Of a stretch of 57,218 bases of DNA, positions 34,166 to 42,297 are shown piece after piece. The notes under the pieces were generated by a model, which did not search any database, was not told the origin of the DNA, and saw only the letters and a list, made by a program, of their open reading frames with translations. The translations under genes were made by a program, and so were the position numbers. Location of the stretch: positions 1 to 57,218 of the forward strand of contig DAOUGC010000002.1 in assembly GCA_034429695.1 (NCBI GenBank), written 5' to 3'. This stretch comes from DAOUGC01 sp034429695 (lineage in GTDB: Bacteria > Chloroflexota > Anaerolineae > Anaerolineales > Anaerolineaceae). The stretch's first letter is position 1. Each line of letters begins with the position of its first letter.

Positions 34166-34858
34166 TTACATGGCAACCACAAAACGGAACAACCTCTGGC
34201 GGCTCCACCATGCCAGTCCGGCGATCCAAGCACACAAATAAACCACCGAAAAGATCAGGGTCATGACCGGAATGGAAACAAAGGCAGATTTCATAATCAT
34301 CAGTGCCGCATAGGTTGGATGAATGAAAAACACACTCTCTGGAAGCAGCCCAAAAAAGCCAGCCAGGGGCAGCATCAGCAAGAAGGTGTACCCCATGGAT
34401 GGAAACAAAAATTCGTTCACGCTGCTGTAACTCATCACTGCCACCAAACCCGCCAGTACATATAGTGTGGACCCCAGCAAAATCCCGAGCACCAGCGGCA
34501 GGGCGGAGAAGTTCAACCCCGCCCAGAATATGGTGATGAGCACATTCTCCAGTACAGAAAGCAATCCCAGGCTGATGCCTTTTGAAATGATATATTCCTC
34601 TTTCCGCAACGGTGTGATCACCTGCGCCTCCAAAGTCCCCTCACCTTTTTCCAGCAACACCAGACCAGCCACATAAAAAAAGGTGTTGATCAGCAGGTTG
34701 CCGCCGATCATGCCCGCCAGTTCCCAGCTCAGACCTTGATGCGGGATTTGTGAAGCGAAAATGCCCCAGACAACAATCACAAATATGGTGACGTAGTAGA
34801 AACCGTTGCGAAATTGCAACACCACATCGCATACCAGGGTTGCAAACAGGCGTTTCAT
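34166..34858 (-). CDS. ABC-2 type permease, second exporter module
   Basis: The 230-residue membrane protein has six hydrophobic segments, including a Phe-rich helix at about 20-35. It contains the coupling-helix-like patch KGEGTLEAQVITPLRKEEYI (about 70-90), which is common in short ABC-2 permeases. It pairs with the permease 18 bases downstream to form the membrane part of the exporter. Its start overlaps the ATPase stop by 4 bases, so translation is coupled. Confidence 0.82.
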   Translation of the reverse strand: MKRLFATLVCDVVLQFRNGFYYVTIFVIVVWGIFASQIPHQGLSWELAGMIGGNLLINTFFYVAGLVLLEKGEGTLEAQVITPLRKEEYIISKGISLGLLSVLENVLITIFWAGLNFSALPLVLGILLGSTLYVLAGLVAVMSYSSVNEFLFPSMGYTFLLMLPLAGFFGLLPESVFFIHPTYAALMIMKSAFVSIPVMTLIFSVVYLCAWIAGLAWWSRQRLFRFVVAM

Positions 34859-35709
34859 GACAGGCTCCTTCCGGTCATCTGAATGAAGATATCCTCCAGC
34901 GAAGCCTCCTGGGTGTGAATGGTCTGCACCGACCCGGACTTCAATAGAGACAAAAAACCTTCCTGACCCGCCAAGCCCTCCATGGGGAAATCCTGAACCC
35001 CCAGGCGCCCATCGGTAAAGTATTCCACCCGCACGCGGCTCTTTCCAAAGCGAAGTTTGAGTTCGCGCGGTGCATCAATCAAATTGATCTGCCCGTCCAC
35101 AATAAAGGCCACCCGGTCGCACAATTCCTCGGCCACATTCATATTGTGTGTGGTTAAAAAGACCGTCCTGCCGGCTTCGCGTTGCTCCTGGATCAGGTCC
35201 TTAATGCGGCGTGCATTTACCGGGTCCAGCCCTGATGTTGGCTCATCCATAAACAGGATCTGCGGATTATGCAGCAGGCAACGCGCCACATTCAGACGGT
35301 TCTTCATGCCTTTTGAGAACTGCCCCACAGGTGTTGCGGCGTCCTCCTCCAGTGCAACCCGTTTGAGCAGATCCATTGGATCTTTGGTTTTTCCACTGTA
35401 GAGCGCTGCAAAATATCTCAGATTTTCAAGCGCGGTCAGTTTGGAGAACAGGTTGGGAACCTCAAATGCCACCCCCACGCGCTCGTAATAATTCGATCCC
35501 CATTCTTCGAGCCGCCTGCCGTGCACCACCACCTGCCCCACGTACCCGCGCAACAACCCGATCAGGATCTTTTGCGTGGTTGATTTTCCCGCCCCGCTGG
35601 GTCCAAGAAACCCAAAGATTTCCCCCGGTTGGATGGCAAAGTTCAAGCCATTGACCGCCGGACGGCTGGCCCGCGGATAAGCGAATGAAAGACCGGTGAC
35701 TTCAATCAT
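34855..35709 (-). CDS. ABC transporter ATP-binding protein, second exporter module
   Basis: The 284-residue ATPase starts at ATG 35709 with GGAG about nine bases upstream; a TTG at 35724 is less likely. It has Walker A GPSGAGKST (about 35-43), signature FSKGMKNRLNVAR (a G-rich variant of LSGGQ), Walker B ILFMDEPTSGLDP and switch H in TTHNMNVA. A C-terminal extension of about 60 residues follows. It serves the two short permeases downstream. The preceding TetR gene is separated from it by an intrinsic terminator, so ATPase expression depends on read-through or an additional promoter. Confidence 0.92.
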   Translation of the reverse strand: MIEVTGLSFAYPRASRPAVNGLNFAIQPGEIFGFLGPSGAGKSTTQKILIGLLRGYVGQVVVHGRRLEEWGSNYYERVGVAFEVPNLFSKLTALENLRYFAALYSGKTKDPMDLLKRVALEEDAATPVGQFSKGMKNRLNVARCLLHNPQILFMDEPTSGLDPVNARRIKDLIQEQREAGRTVFLTTHNMNVAEELCDRVAFIVDGQINLIDAPRELKLRFGKSRVRVEYFTDGRLGVQDFPMEGLAGQEGFLSLLKSGSVQTIHTQEASLEDIFIQMTGRSLS

Positions 35710-35740
35710 GTTCTTTAGCTCCAATTCTGTTCATGAAACA

Positions 35741-35769
35741 AAAAAGCGCGAGGTTGGCAACCCCGCGCT
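35741..35769 (-). terminator. Terminator between the TetR gene and the ABC-2 genes
   Basis: On the minus strand AGCGCG-G-GGTT and AACC-T-CGCGCT pair, with one G-U wobble, around a 3-base loop. They are followed by a T run. It lies 28 bases after the TetR stop and about 30 bases before the ATPase start. On the plus strand the wobble position is a mismatch, so it is oriented to stop TetR transcription. Confidence 0.85.
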
Positions 35770-35796
35770 GGTTCAAACCTGACATTGTTCGTGGGG

Positions 35797-36396
35797 TTAT
35801 GGTTCCTGTATGATCGCGTCTGCGACGAGATTGATGAGCGTTTCCAGCGTTTGCTGATACTCAACGCCGAATTGCTCTTCGTGCAGACTGACAAAAAACA
35901 GTGCCTTCATGAGACCTGCCACCAGGGATGCATCCATCGTAATTTTTATACCCTGCTCCTGCCAGCCTGCCAGCAACATGGAGATGAAACGCTCATCATT
36001 TTGAAAATGCTCCTGCACTTCCTCGGGTGGGAAGCGCCGTACAAGATAATCAAACTCTTCCTGATTAAAGCGGGAGAGCAACGGATTCTCCCGCCACGTT
36101 CTGAAGGCCTCTTTTAAGAGGACTTTAAAGTTTTCCCGAGGAGATCCGCCGGACATATGAATGTTATCGAAGATCCGCATGCGAAACTCTTCCTCGTAAC
36201 GCTCGATGATCTCAAGGAACAACGCTTCCTTGCTTTCATAAAACTGGTAAAAAGCTCCCTTGGAAATTCCCACTGCACGCACCAAATCATCCACACTGGT
36301 TTTGCGCACCCCATACTGGCTGAACAACTCCCTTCCACGCGAGATCAATCGCTGGTTAATGTTGTCCTTTTCCTGTTGGGTAAATCCTCTGGGCAT
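35797..36396 (-). CDS. TetR family regulator of the second exporter module
   Basis: The 199-residue TetR-type protein starts at 36396 with AGGAG six bases upstream; ATG at 36414 lies within the operator palindrome and lacks a good site. The HTH (about 27-52) has D-D-L-V-R-A-V-G-I-S-K-G-A-F-Y-Q-F-Y. The rest is a helical effector domain. It probably represses its own promoter (36445-36472) and, through read-through of the terminator at 35741-35769, the exporter downstream. Confidence 0.9.
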   Translation of the reverse strand: MPRGFTQQEKDNINQRLISRGRELFSQYGVRKTSVDDLVRAVGISKGAFYQFYESKEALFLEIIERYEEEFRMRIFDNIHMSGGSPRENFKVLLKEAFRTWRENPLLSRFNQEEFDYLVRRFPPEEVQEHFQNDERFISMLLAGWQEQGIKITMDASLVAGLMKALFFVSLHEEQFGVEYQQTLETLINLVADAIIQEP

Positions 36397-36412
36397 ATCC
36401 GCTCCTGAAAAC

Positions 36413-36442
36413 ATATGACTATATTTAATTATTTAGTCATAT
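36413..36442. promoter_or_regulatory. Operator-like inverted repeat in front of the second TetR gene
   Basis: The arms ATATGACTA (36413-36421) and TAGTCATAT (36434-36442) are exact reverse complements separated by 12 AT-rich bases. They cover the predicted transcription start of the promoter at 36445-36472. The spacer is longer than in most TetR sites, so two dimers or a larger footprint may be involved. Confidence 0.75.
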
Positions 36443-36444
36443 AG

Positions 36445-36472
36445 ATTATAGCCACGTTCTGCCGCCTGTCAA
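36445..36472 (-). promoter_or_regulatory. Near-perfect sigma70 promoter of the second TetR/ABC module
   Basis: On the minus strand TTGACA (36472-36467) and TATAAT (36450-36445), both consensus, are 16 bases apart. The start point would be near 36438, inside the inverted repeat. Such a strong promoter next to an operator indicates tight repression. Confidence 0.9.
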
Positions 36473-36599
36473 GGGGTCCGACCATAAAAACCTGGTGAAC
36501 AAGGCTGTTTGCTGGCGTGAATGTGGAACTTCAACGAAAAACAACTGACGACCACATGCACTCAACCATCCTTCCACAATGCCCGGTCCACCAGTTAAT

Positions 36600-36625
36600 A
36601 AAAAAAGACTGCCTGACGGCAGTCT
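36600..36625 (-). terminator. Intrinsic terminator of the MFS gene
   Basis: On the minus strand AGACTGCC and GGCAGTCT form an 8-bp perfect stem with a 4-base loop and are followed by a run of T residues. It lies 17 bases after the MFS stop. Confidence 0.92.
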
Positions 36626-36642
36626 ATTGGAATTTCGATGCT

Positions 36643-37845
36643 CTAATCAGCCGGGGCGGTTTGCAAATCACCCTCCTGCCCACCAAACTGCGGCTTTAAA
36701 ATACTCATGCTGAGCACAAACCCCACCAGCATGATCACCGCGGCACTGGCATAAGGCAGCATGAGGTTCAAATCAAACATACTGCCAGCCCACAGGGGAC
36801 CCACCACCCGTCCCAAACTTTCAAATCCGCTGCTCAACCCCAAAGCCATGCCCTGCCCGCCTGTGGATCGTTTTGAGACCAACGCAGCCACGGATGGCCG
36901 CAGCATGGTATTGCTAAAAACAAAAAAGCCAACCGAGAGCAGTACCGTTGCATACCGGCCAGCCAACAACATCAGAACAAAGCCAAGCGCACTGGCGGCC
37001 AGCGAAACCCGGATCACCGCTACTTCGCCAAATTTGCGGGTGGCAGGTCCGGTGAGCAGCAACTGAATGCTGGAAGAGACCAGGCCAATCACAGTCATGA
37101 TCGTGCCCACCTGTGCCGGGCCATAACCGTAGCGTTCAGCGGAATACAGACCAAAGATGCCTTCAAAATTCGCCAGACCAAAGTTCAACAGAAACGCCAG
37201 GAAGAAAAGGATGCCCAGCGGGCCAAACAGCCCCCTTCCCATCATCTTCAACCGTTCCACCAGTGACATGGCTTTGTCCTGGCTGCGCTTGTCAGCCGGC
37301 AGGGACTCGGGCAGAATGAACACCACCAGCAGCATGGAAAGCGCCGACAGCCCCGAAGCCACAAAGAAAGGAGTGGACAGCGACTGGTCACCCAGCACCC
37401 CCCCGATGCCGGGGCCAAGCACCATGCCAATGCCCATGGCTGCGCCAATCATGCCCATGCCGCCGCCGCGATTTCGCTCGTCGGTATTGTCACTGATGTA
37501 TGCCATGGCAGTGGGTATGGTGGCAGATGATAGCACACCCGCCAGGATGCGCGAAACAAACATCAAAGTCAGGTTGTCGGCAAAGCCAAACACCAGGTGC
37601 GAAACCGCATTCCCCAGCACACCCACCATGAGGATCTTCTTGCGCCCGTAGCGGTCAGAAAGACTACCCCACAGCGGCGCAAACAGAAACTGCATGATGC
37701 TGAACACCGCCATCAACATGCCCAGCGTTTTTCCGTCAGCATTAAATTGTTTTATGTAAAAGGGGATGATCGGGATGATGATGCCAAAGCCGAGCATCAC
37801 CACGATCATGGTAAAAAATAAAATAATGATCTTCGAGTTCTTCAC
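36643..37845 (-). CDS. MFS transporter, probable drug exporter
   Basis: The 400-residue protein has 12 hydrophobic segments and MFS signatures: G-x-L-S-D-R-Y-G-R-K-K (loop 2-3, about 60-71), R-I-L-A-G-V-L-S-S-A and G-P-x-I-G-G in helix 5. This is the TetA/Bmr-like drug-H+ antiporter pattern, but the substrate is not proved. It starts with GTG at 37845 and has a clear promoter upstream at 37893-37921 and a terminator downstream, so it is monocistronic. It lies between the second ABC-2 module and the Hsp70 pair. Confidence 0.88.
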   Translation of the reverse strand: MKNSKIIILFFTMIVVMLGFGIIIPIIPFYIKQFNADGKTLGMLMAVFSIMQFLFAPLWGSLSDRYGRKKILMVGVLGNAVSHLVFGFADNLTLMFVSRILAGVLSSATIPTAMAYISDNTDERNRGGGMGMIGAAMGIGMVLGPGIGGVLGDQSLSTPFFVASGLSALSMLLVVFILPESLPADKRSQDKAMSLVERLKMMGRGLFGPLGILFFLAFLLNFGLANFEGIFGLYSAERYGYGPAQVGTIMTVIGLVSSSIQLLLTGPATRKFGEVAVIRVSLAASALGFVLMLLAGRYATVLLSVGFFVFSNTMLRPSVAALVSKRSTGGQGMALGLSSGFESLGRVVGPLWAGSMFDLNLMLPYASAAVIMLVGFVLSMSILKPQFGGQEGDLQTAPAD

Positions 37846-37892
37846 AACCGGTTATTCCTCTCCCAGCACGCGCGGGTTGTCACCAGTCGGCA

Positions 37893-37921
37893 ATTATATG
37901 CCTGTATCAGAGCCGTGTCCA
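37893..37921 (-). promoter_or_regulatory. Promoter of the MFS gene
   Basis: On the minus strand TGGACA (37921-37916) and TATAAT (37898-37893) are 17 bases apart. The start point near 37886 gives a leader of about 40 bases before the GTG. The promoter begins only 26 bases after the Hsp70-like stop codon. Confidence 0.85.
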
Positions 37922-37946
37922 CTGAACTTTATACACGCTGCCCCTA

Positions 37947-39287
37947 TCAGCGTTCCACCCGCGCGCCGCCTGCTTTCAACCCCAATCCGGCAGTTACGCT
38001 GCTGAATGCGCTTGAACTGGTCACCCGATCTTCGCCAAACAGACCAGCCAGCATGTTATGAAATACCGGAATGCCTGATGACCCGCCGGTCTTGACCACC
38101 GCGCCGATCTGCGCAGGCTCCAAACCCGAGGCTGCCAGGGTATCCAGCAGTACCTGTTCAATCCTCTGGCGGTGTTCGCGAATGTCTTTCTCAAATTGAA
38201 AGCGTGTGTACAGCTCCCAGATGCGCAGGTCCTTTTCATCCATGCGGATCTCCGTTGCCGTTTGGGTGGAAAGTGCGATCTTGCCTGCTTCGACCATATT
38301 ATAGAAAGAGAAAGCCAGATCATTAAAGATCAGAGATTGCAACGCCTTCATGCGTGCAGGAACCACTCCACGTCGAATGGCGCGTTCCAGCATGGCGCGC
38401 GCCTGCGGTACGCTCAACTCTGGCAGCACCATCCAGTCAGACACAGCGTTGATCAGGTCAACGATCTCCAGATCCTCCACCTGATCCTTGCCAAAGTGTG
38501 CCAACATGCGCTTTTGAATGATGGCACGGTCAAAATCAGACCCGGCAATGTCAATGCCGCCGTTTGCAAATACGTGACGGTTGCCCGGTTCTCCCAGGCG
38601 CATGATGGTGATATCCAGCGTGCCGCCGCCGAAATCAAAGATCAGCACATTTTGCGGTTCGCGCATGGACATTTCGTAGTACAGCGCAGCGGCCACGGGT
38701 TCAAACTCAAAGTCCACTGTTTCAAAACCGGCTTCATGTGCTGCGGCGCGCAGGCTGTCCTCGGCGCGCTGATCCAGCTCCGGCACGCGGTGAAACTTCA
38801 CCGGCCGCCCCAACGTCACCCCGCTCACCGGCTCGCCCAGTGCTTTCTCGGTTCGCAACTTAAGCTCCCTGAGATAAAGCGCCACAATATCGGAGATCGA
38901 GTAGTAACGGTCGAAAATCTGGGTCCCTTCGTACTCCGCTGAACGCAGCGCAGTTTTAATGAATTGCAACAACCGCCCCGGCGTCAGCTCATCCACATAG
39001 GTGTATACATCGGTGACATAGTACATTTCAGCACCCATGTATTCCACCTCACCGACGCGTTTCTTTACATAGCGGCGGAGGCGGCCCACATTGTGGCGGT
39101 AATACAGTTCCACGGCTTCCTGCCCCACATAATGACGCTGGTCGCGGGTGATGTAGAGGATGGTCTTGACCACTTCAGGAGTGACATTGTGCGGGTCCAG
39201 CGGCAGCAAGCGCACCTGCTGACCTTCACCGACAGCCACACCCGAATTGGATGTACCGAAATCAATACCCACCTTGAGCGCCATCAT
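37947..39287 (-). CDS. Hsp70-family ATPase without substrate-binding domain
   Basis: The 446-residue protein has the Hsp70 nucleotide-binding fold: phosphate-1 loop I-D-F-G-T-S-N-S (8-15), phosphate-2 loop F-D-F-G-G-G-T-L-D-I (about 217-226) and an adenosine motif T-G-G-S-S-G-I-P (about 406-413). The length covers only the ATPase region plus a helical insertion. The beta-sandwich and lid of DnaK are absent, as in YegD-like proteins. It therefore may act as an ATP-dependent switch rather than a general chaperone. Its start overlaps the stop of the upstream coiled-coil/GyrA-CTD-like gene by 4 bases, so the two are translated together. Confidence 0.85.
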   Translation of the reverse strand: MMALKVGIDFGTSNSGVAVGEGQQVRLLPLDPHNVTPEVVKTILYITRDQRHYVGQEAVELYYRHNVGRLRRYVKKRVGEVEYMGAEMYYVTDVYTYVDELTPGRLLQFIKTALRSAEYEGTQIFDRYYSISDIVALYLRELKLRTEKALGEPVSGVTLGRPVKFHRVPELDQRAEDSLRAAAHEAGFETVDFEFEPVAAALYYEMSMREPQNVLIFDFGGGTLDITIMRLGEPGNRHVFANGGIDIAGSDFDRAIIQKRMLAHFGKDQVEDLEIVDLINAVSDWMVLPELSVPQARAMLERAIRRGVVPARMKALQSLIFNDLAFSFYNMVEAGKIALSTQTATEIRMDEKDLRIWELYTRFQFEKDIREHRQRIEQVLLDTLAASGLEPAQIGAVVKTGGSSGIPVFHNMLAGLFGEDRVTSSSAFSSVTAGLGLKAGGARVER

Positions 39288-40474
39288 GCCCCTCGCTCTC
39301 TGTCGGGTTCTGTCGCCCTGGTTGGCGGCATGGAGAAGAAGGTCGCCGCCAGCACGCCCCCCGGCACGCTCAGGCTGCCGGTGTTGAACAGGTCTTTCAC
39401 ACGCGCCAGGTGAACACCACCCTGCCCGTCCAGCGCCGCCGCCCAGTCGCTCTCATCCACAGCACCGGCAGCCGCCAGGCGCACCCCGGCCTCTTTGCGC
39501 GAGGACGGGATCACCGCCTGTCCGCGTGAGCGCAGCGAACTGGTGGGAGTCAGCCATGCGCTCTCACGCTGCACCGCCTTGCCGTTGTTGGTGATGAACA
39601 ACAGCCAGTCCTTTCCGGTTGGGCTGAAACTGGTAATGATCGTATCCGTTACGGAAAGCCGGATGGCTTCATCTATATGGAAGGGAACAAAACCAGCTTC
39701 AAAGCAAACCACTGCCCCCTCCTGGCTTGCCAGGGCAATGTGCCCGTTTTTGGCGCAAAACGCCAGCCCGCAGGTACGGTCAAGGTTGCTTTTTACCCCC
39801 GCGCCGATGTAGCCCTTATCCAGATAGGTATGGAAGGCAGTACGCAGCGAGTTCTTGACACATCCCCTCCGGCTGACCTGGATGCAGTGGTCGTACAACG
39901 CCAGCCTCCCGATGGGGATGACCGCCGCCAGCTCCTCTCCGCCGCGCGGGTCTTGAAACACACCCTTCTCCCAGTCCAACTCATCCGCCGGGGTCAGCGG
40001 CAACTGGCTGACCGGTTGAGCCAAAGTGCGGCCTGAGTCAAACAGGAACAACAATTCCTCTGAGTCGTTCACCACCACCAGACCAGGGGTGAAGTCCCAT
40101 GCGGTGCTGGCAAAGCGCGCCACCTGCCCCGGCTGGGCGCCTTCCACGGGGAACTCCGTGCGCAACACCCAACCTTTGGGGCTGAAAAGAATGATGTTTA
40201 ATGTTTCTGCTTTGGGGGTGGGCAGTTCGGTGATCACCTCACCACCCAACTGCCTGCGCATCAGTTCCACCTGATACTCCAGGCTGGAGATGCGCCGTTC
40301 GTACTCCTCAACCCGGTTGCCGGAACGCAGCTCAATGTTGTCGTTGAGCAATTCCTCGTTCCATTTGGACAGCTCGTTCAGGCGGTTGGCAATCGAGCGC
40401 ACCATCCCGCCAGCCGAGGTGGGCCGTTCCTCCACCTCTCGAATCCACTCTTCGATCTTTTCCTGGTTGATCAA
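39284..40474 (-). CDS. Coiled-coil protein with GyrA C-terminal-domain-like beta-propeller
   Basis: The 396-residue protein begins with a helical, charged segment (about 1-80) that has heptad-like spacing. The rest consists of blade-like repeats such as I-I-L-F-S-P-K-G-W-V-L-R-T-E-F, C-I-Q-V-S-R-R-G-C-V-K-N-S and L-L-F-I-T-N-N-G-K-A-V-Q-R-E. These match the GyrA CTD pattern (hydrophobic strand, G-x-hydrophobic, R/K), which in gyrase wraps DNA on a six-bladed pinwheel. No gyrase winged helix or catalytic tyrosine is present. It is co-translated with the Hsp70-like gene and has its own promoter at 40524-40553. DNA or peptide binding is an inference. Confidence 0.65.
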   Translation of the reverse strand: MINQEKIEEWIREVEERPTSAGGMVRSIANRLNELSKWNEELLNDNIELRSGNRVEEYERRISSLEYQVELMRRQLGGEVITELPTPKAETLNIILFSPKGWVLRTEFPVEGAQPGQVARFASTAWDFTPGLVVVNDSEELLFLFDSGRTLAQPVSQLPLTPADELDWEKGVFQDPRGGEELAAVIPIGRLALYDHCIQVSRRGCVKNSLRTAFHTYLDKGYIGAGVKSNLDRTCGLAFCAKNGHIALASQEGAVVCFEAGFVPFHIDEAIRLSVTDTIITSFSPTGKDWLLFITNNGKAVQRESAWLTPTSSLRSRGQAVIPSSRKEAGVRLAAAGAVDESDWAAALDGQGGVHLARVKDLFNTGSLSVPGGVLAATFFSMPPTRATEPDRERGA

Positions 40475-40523
40475 TCTGGACCTCCCATTGGACCGTTGAA
40501 CCGGACGAAAACGAAAGGCTACA

Positions 40524-40553
40524 ATTATATCGTTAAATCATCACTTGTTACAA
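40524..40553 (-). promoter_or_regulatory. Promoter of the GyrA-CTD-like/Hsp70-like operon
   Basis: On the minus strand TTGTAA (40553-40548) and TATAAT (40529-40524) are 18 bases apart. The start point near 40517 gives a leader of about 40 bases. The divergent WYL gene has its palindrome about 30 bases further upstream. Confidence 0.7.
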
Positions 40554-40584
40554 AAAACTCATTCTCAACCTGGAATGTGATTAT

Positions 40585-40619
40585 CGGTTAAATATGTCAT
40601 AATTTGACATATTTAACCG
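40585..40619. promoter_or_regulatory. 35-bp palindrome in front of the WYL regulator gene
   Basis: The arms CGGTTAAATATGTCA (40585-40599) and TGACATATTTAACCG (40605-40619) are perfect reverse complements with a 5-base spacer (TAATT). They lie 24 bases before the WYL ATG and between the two divergent operons, so the likely ligand is the WYL protein itself. A TTGACA lies across the right arm on the plus strand, but no good -10 follows at the normal distance. Confidence 0.8.
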
Positions 40620-40642
40620 TACACTTCAAATCAAGGAATGCC

Positions 40643-41617
40643 ATGAACCACACCGCCACCCGTTTGATCACCCTGATCCTGCTCTTGCAGCGCAAGCCCA
40701 ATCAAAAAGCCGCCAACCTCGCCTCTGAGCTGGGTGTGTCTGTACGCACCCTGCACCGCTATTTTGAGATGCTGGATGAAATGGGCATACCGGTCTATTC
40801 TGAACGGGGACCGTACGGCGGTTTTTCGCTGGTGCGTGGCTACAAAATGCCGCCCCTGGTGCTGTCGCCGGAGGAAGCCGTGGCCGTCAGCCTGGGTGTG
40901 GGCATGGTTGAAGAATTATGGGGCAGCCTTTACCGCGAGGCAGCTCACTCGGCGCTGGTCAAGATCGAAAACCTGTTGCCCGAAGATCAGCGCGGTGAAG
41001 TGGCCTGGGCGCAGCGTTCTCTAATCGCCACCGGCATGCACCGGGGTGACTTTTCGTATACTGCCCCACTGCTGGAGGACCTGCGCAGCGCCGCCCGCAA
41101 CCATACCTCGGTCAACCTCACTTACCGGGGCGGGGGCAGTCCGGCAGTCACCGAACGCCAGGTGGATCCTTACGCACTGGTATATAGCTGGGGCTGGTGG
41201 TACATGGTGGGGCACTGTCACCTGCGAAATGATGTACGCGCATTTCGGGTGGATCGCATTCAGTCCATCAATTCCCTCCCAGAGGTTTTCACTCCGCCAG
41301 ACGGATTTGACCCGCATCCTTACCTGCAAACAGCCGCTCCCCGCCCGACCCTCTTCACCGTTCGGGTGCGTTTCTCACCCCGCGGCGCCGATGTGGCGCG
41401 CGAGACACGCTTTCAATGGAAACGCACCACCGAGCTGCCCGATGGCAGCCTGGAAGCTGAACTGGAAGTCCACGACATGAACTTTGCTGCATCGTTGATC
41501 CTCAGTTATGCTGGCCTGGTTGAGGTGCTGGATCCGCCAGAGTTGCGGGAACTGGTACGTGAGTGGGCTGCCGGGGTGGTCAGCCTGTACGACAAAACCA
41601 CCCAGAGCATGTCATGA
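40643..41617 (+). CDS. HTH-WYL transcriptional regulator (YafY family)
   Basis: The 324-residue protein starts at 40643 with AAGGAA upstream. An N-terminal winged helix (about 1-65) is similar to HTH_11: L-I-L-L-L-Q-R-K-P and L-A-S-E-L-G-V-S-V-R-T-L-H-R-Y-F. A WYL domain (about 130-210) contains W-G-W-W-Y-M-V-G-H-C-H-L-R and V-R-A-F-R-V-D-R-I. The C-terminal WCX-like extension covers the last 80 residues. WYL regulators sense nucleic-acid or small-molecule ligands. It heads an operon with a GyrI-like protein and an alpha-toroid protein, and probably binds the palindrome at 40585-40619. Confidence 0.9.
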   Translation: MNHTATRLITLILLLQRKPNQKAANLASELGVSVRTLHRYFEMLDEMGIPVYSERGPYGGFSLVRGYKMPPLVLSPEEAVAVSLGVGMVEELWGSLYREAAHSALVKIENLLPEDQRGEVAWAQRSLIATGMHRGDFSYTAPLLEDLRSAARNHTSVNLTYRGGGSPAVTERQVDPYALVYSWGWWYMVGHCHLRNDVRAFRVDRIQSINSLPEVFTPPDGFDPHPYLQTAAPRPTLFTVRVRFSPRGADVARETRFQWKRTTELPDGSLEAELEVHDMNFAASLILSYAGLVEVLDPPELRELVREWAAGVVSLYDKTTQSMS

Positions 41618-41657
41618 AAAAGAAACAGCAAGGACAAACCCTATAAAGGTGAAGCTC

Positions 41658-42281
41658 ATGGAAACACTCGAACTGCGTAAACAATTTAAACCATTTTATG
41701 AACCATCGGCAAAAAAGGTGGAGCTTGTCACGCTGCCGCCGCTCAACTTTCTCATGCTCGACGGCGCCATTGAACCCGGCAGCAAACCCGGCACATCCCC
41801 CGCATTTCAGGAAGCCACCGAAGCGTTGTTTGGTGTGAGCTACACACTAAAATTTGCGGTCAAAAAGCGCAAAGATTCCCCCGTGGATTACCCCGTCATG
41901 CCGCTTGAAGGGTTATGGTGGTTGACCGACGGAGAGTTTGACCCGACGCGTCACGACAATATGCGCTGGACACTGATGATCATGCAGCCGGAGATCATCA
42001 CCCCTGAAATGGTCCAAGCAGCCATCACGGAGACCAGCCGCAAGAAGGGCAACCCCGCTGTGGCGCGCGTGCGTTTTGAGACAATTGAGGAAGGCACAGC
42101 CCTGCAAACCCTGCACATTGGCACTTATGCCACCGAGCCGGAAACCCTGGCGCGCATGCAAGCCCATGCCGAAGAACACGGTTACCGCTTTACCGGCCGG
42201 CATCACGAGATCTACCTGGGTGACCCGCGCAAGACCGACCCGGCAAAACTAAAAACCGTGCTGCGCCACCCTGTTCAATAA
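41658..42281 (+). CDS. GyrI-like effector-binding protein, second copy
   Basis: The 207-residue protein starts at 41658 with AAGGTGA upstream; the longer in-frame opening runs into the WYL gene and is rejected. It shows a GyrI-like fold with F-L-M-L-D-G-A (about 32-38), V-S-Y-T-L-K-F and T-L-H-I-G-T-Y-A. The overall design matches the protein at 31804-32388, so the window carries two paralogues in unrelated operons. It lies 40 bases after the WYL gene and 16 bases before the toroid gene. A ligand-binding role linked to the WYL regulator is suggested. Confidence 0.82.
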   Translation: METLELRKQFKPFYEPSAKKVELVTLPPLNFLMLDGAIEPGSKPGTSPAFQEATEALFGVSYTLKFAVKKRKDSPVDYPVMPLEGLWWLTDGEFDPTRHDNMRWTLMIMQPEIITPEMVQAAITETSRKKGNPAVARVRFETIEEGTALQTLHIGTYATEPETLARMQAHAEEHGYRFTGRHHEIYLGDPRKTDPAKLKTVLRHPVQ

Positions 42282-42297
42282 GCCTGAGGAAAAACCC

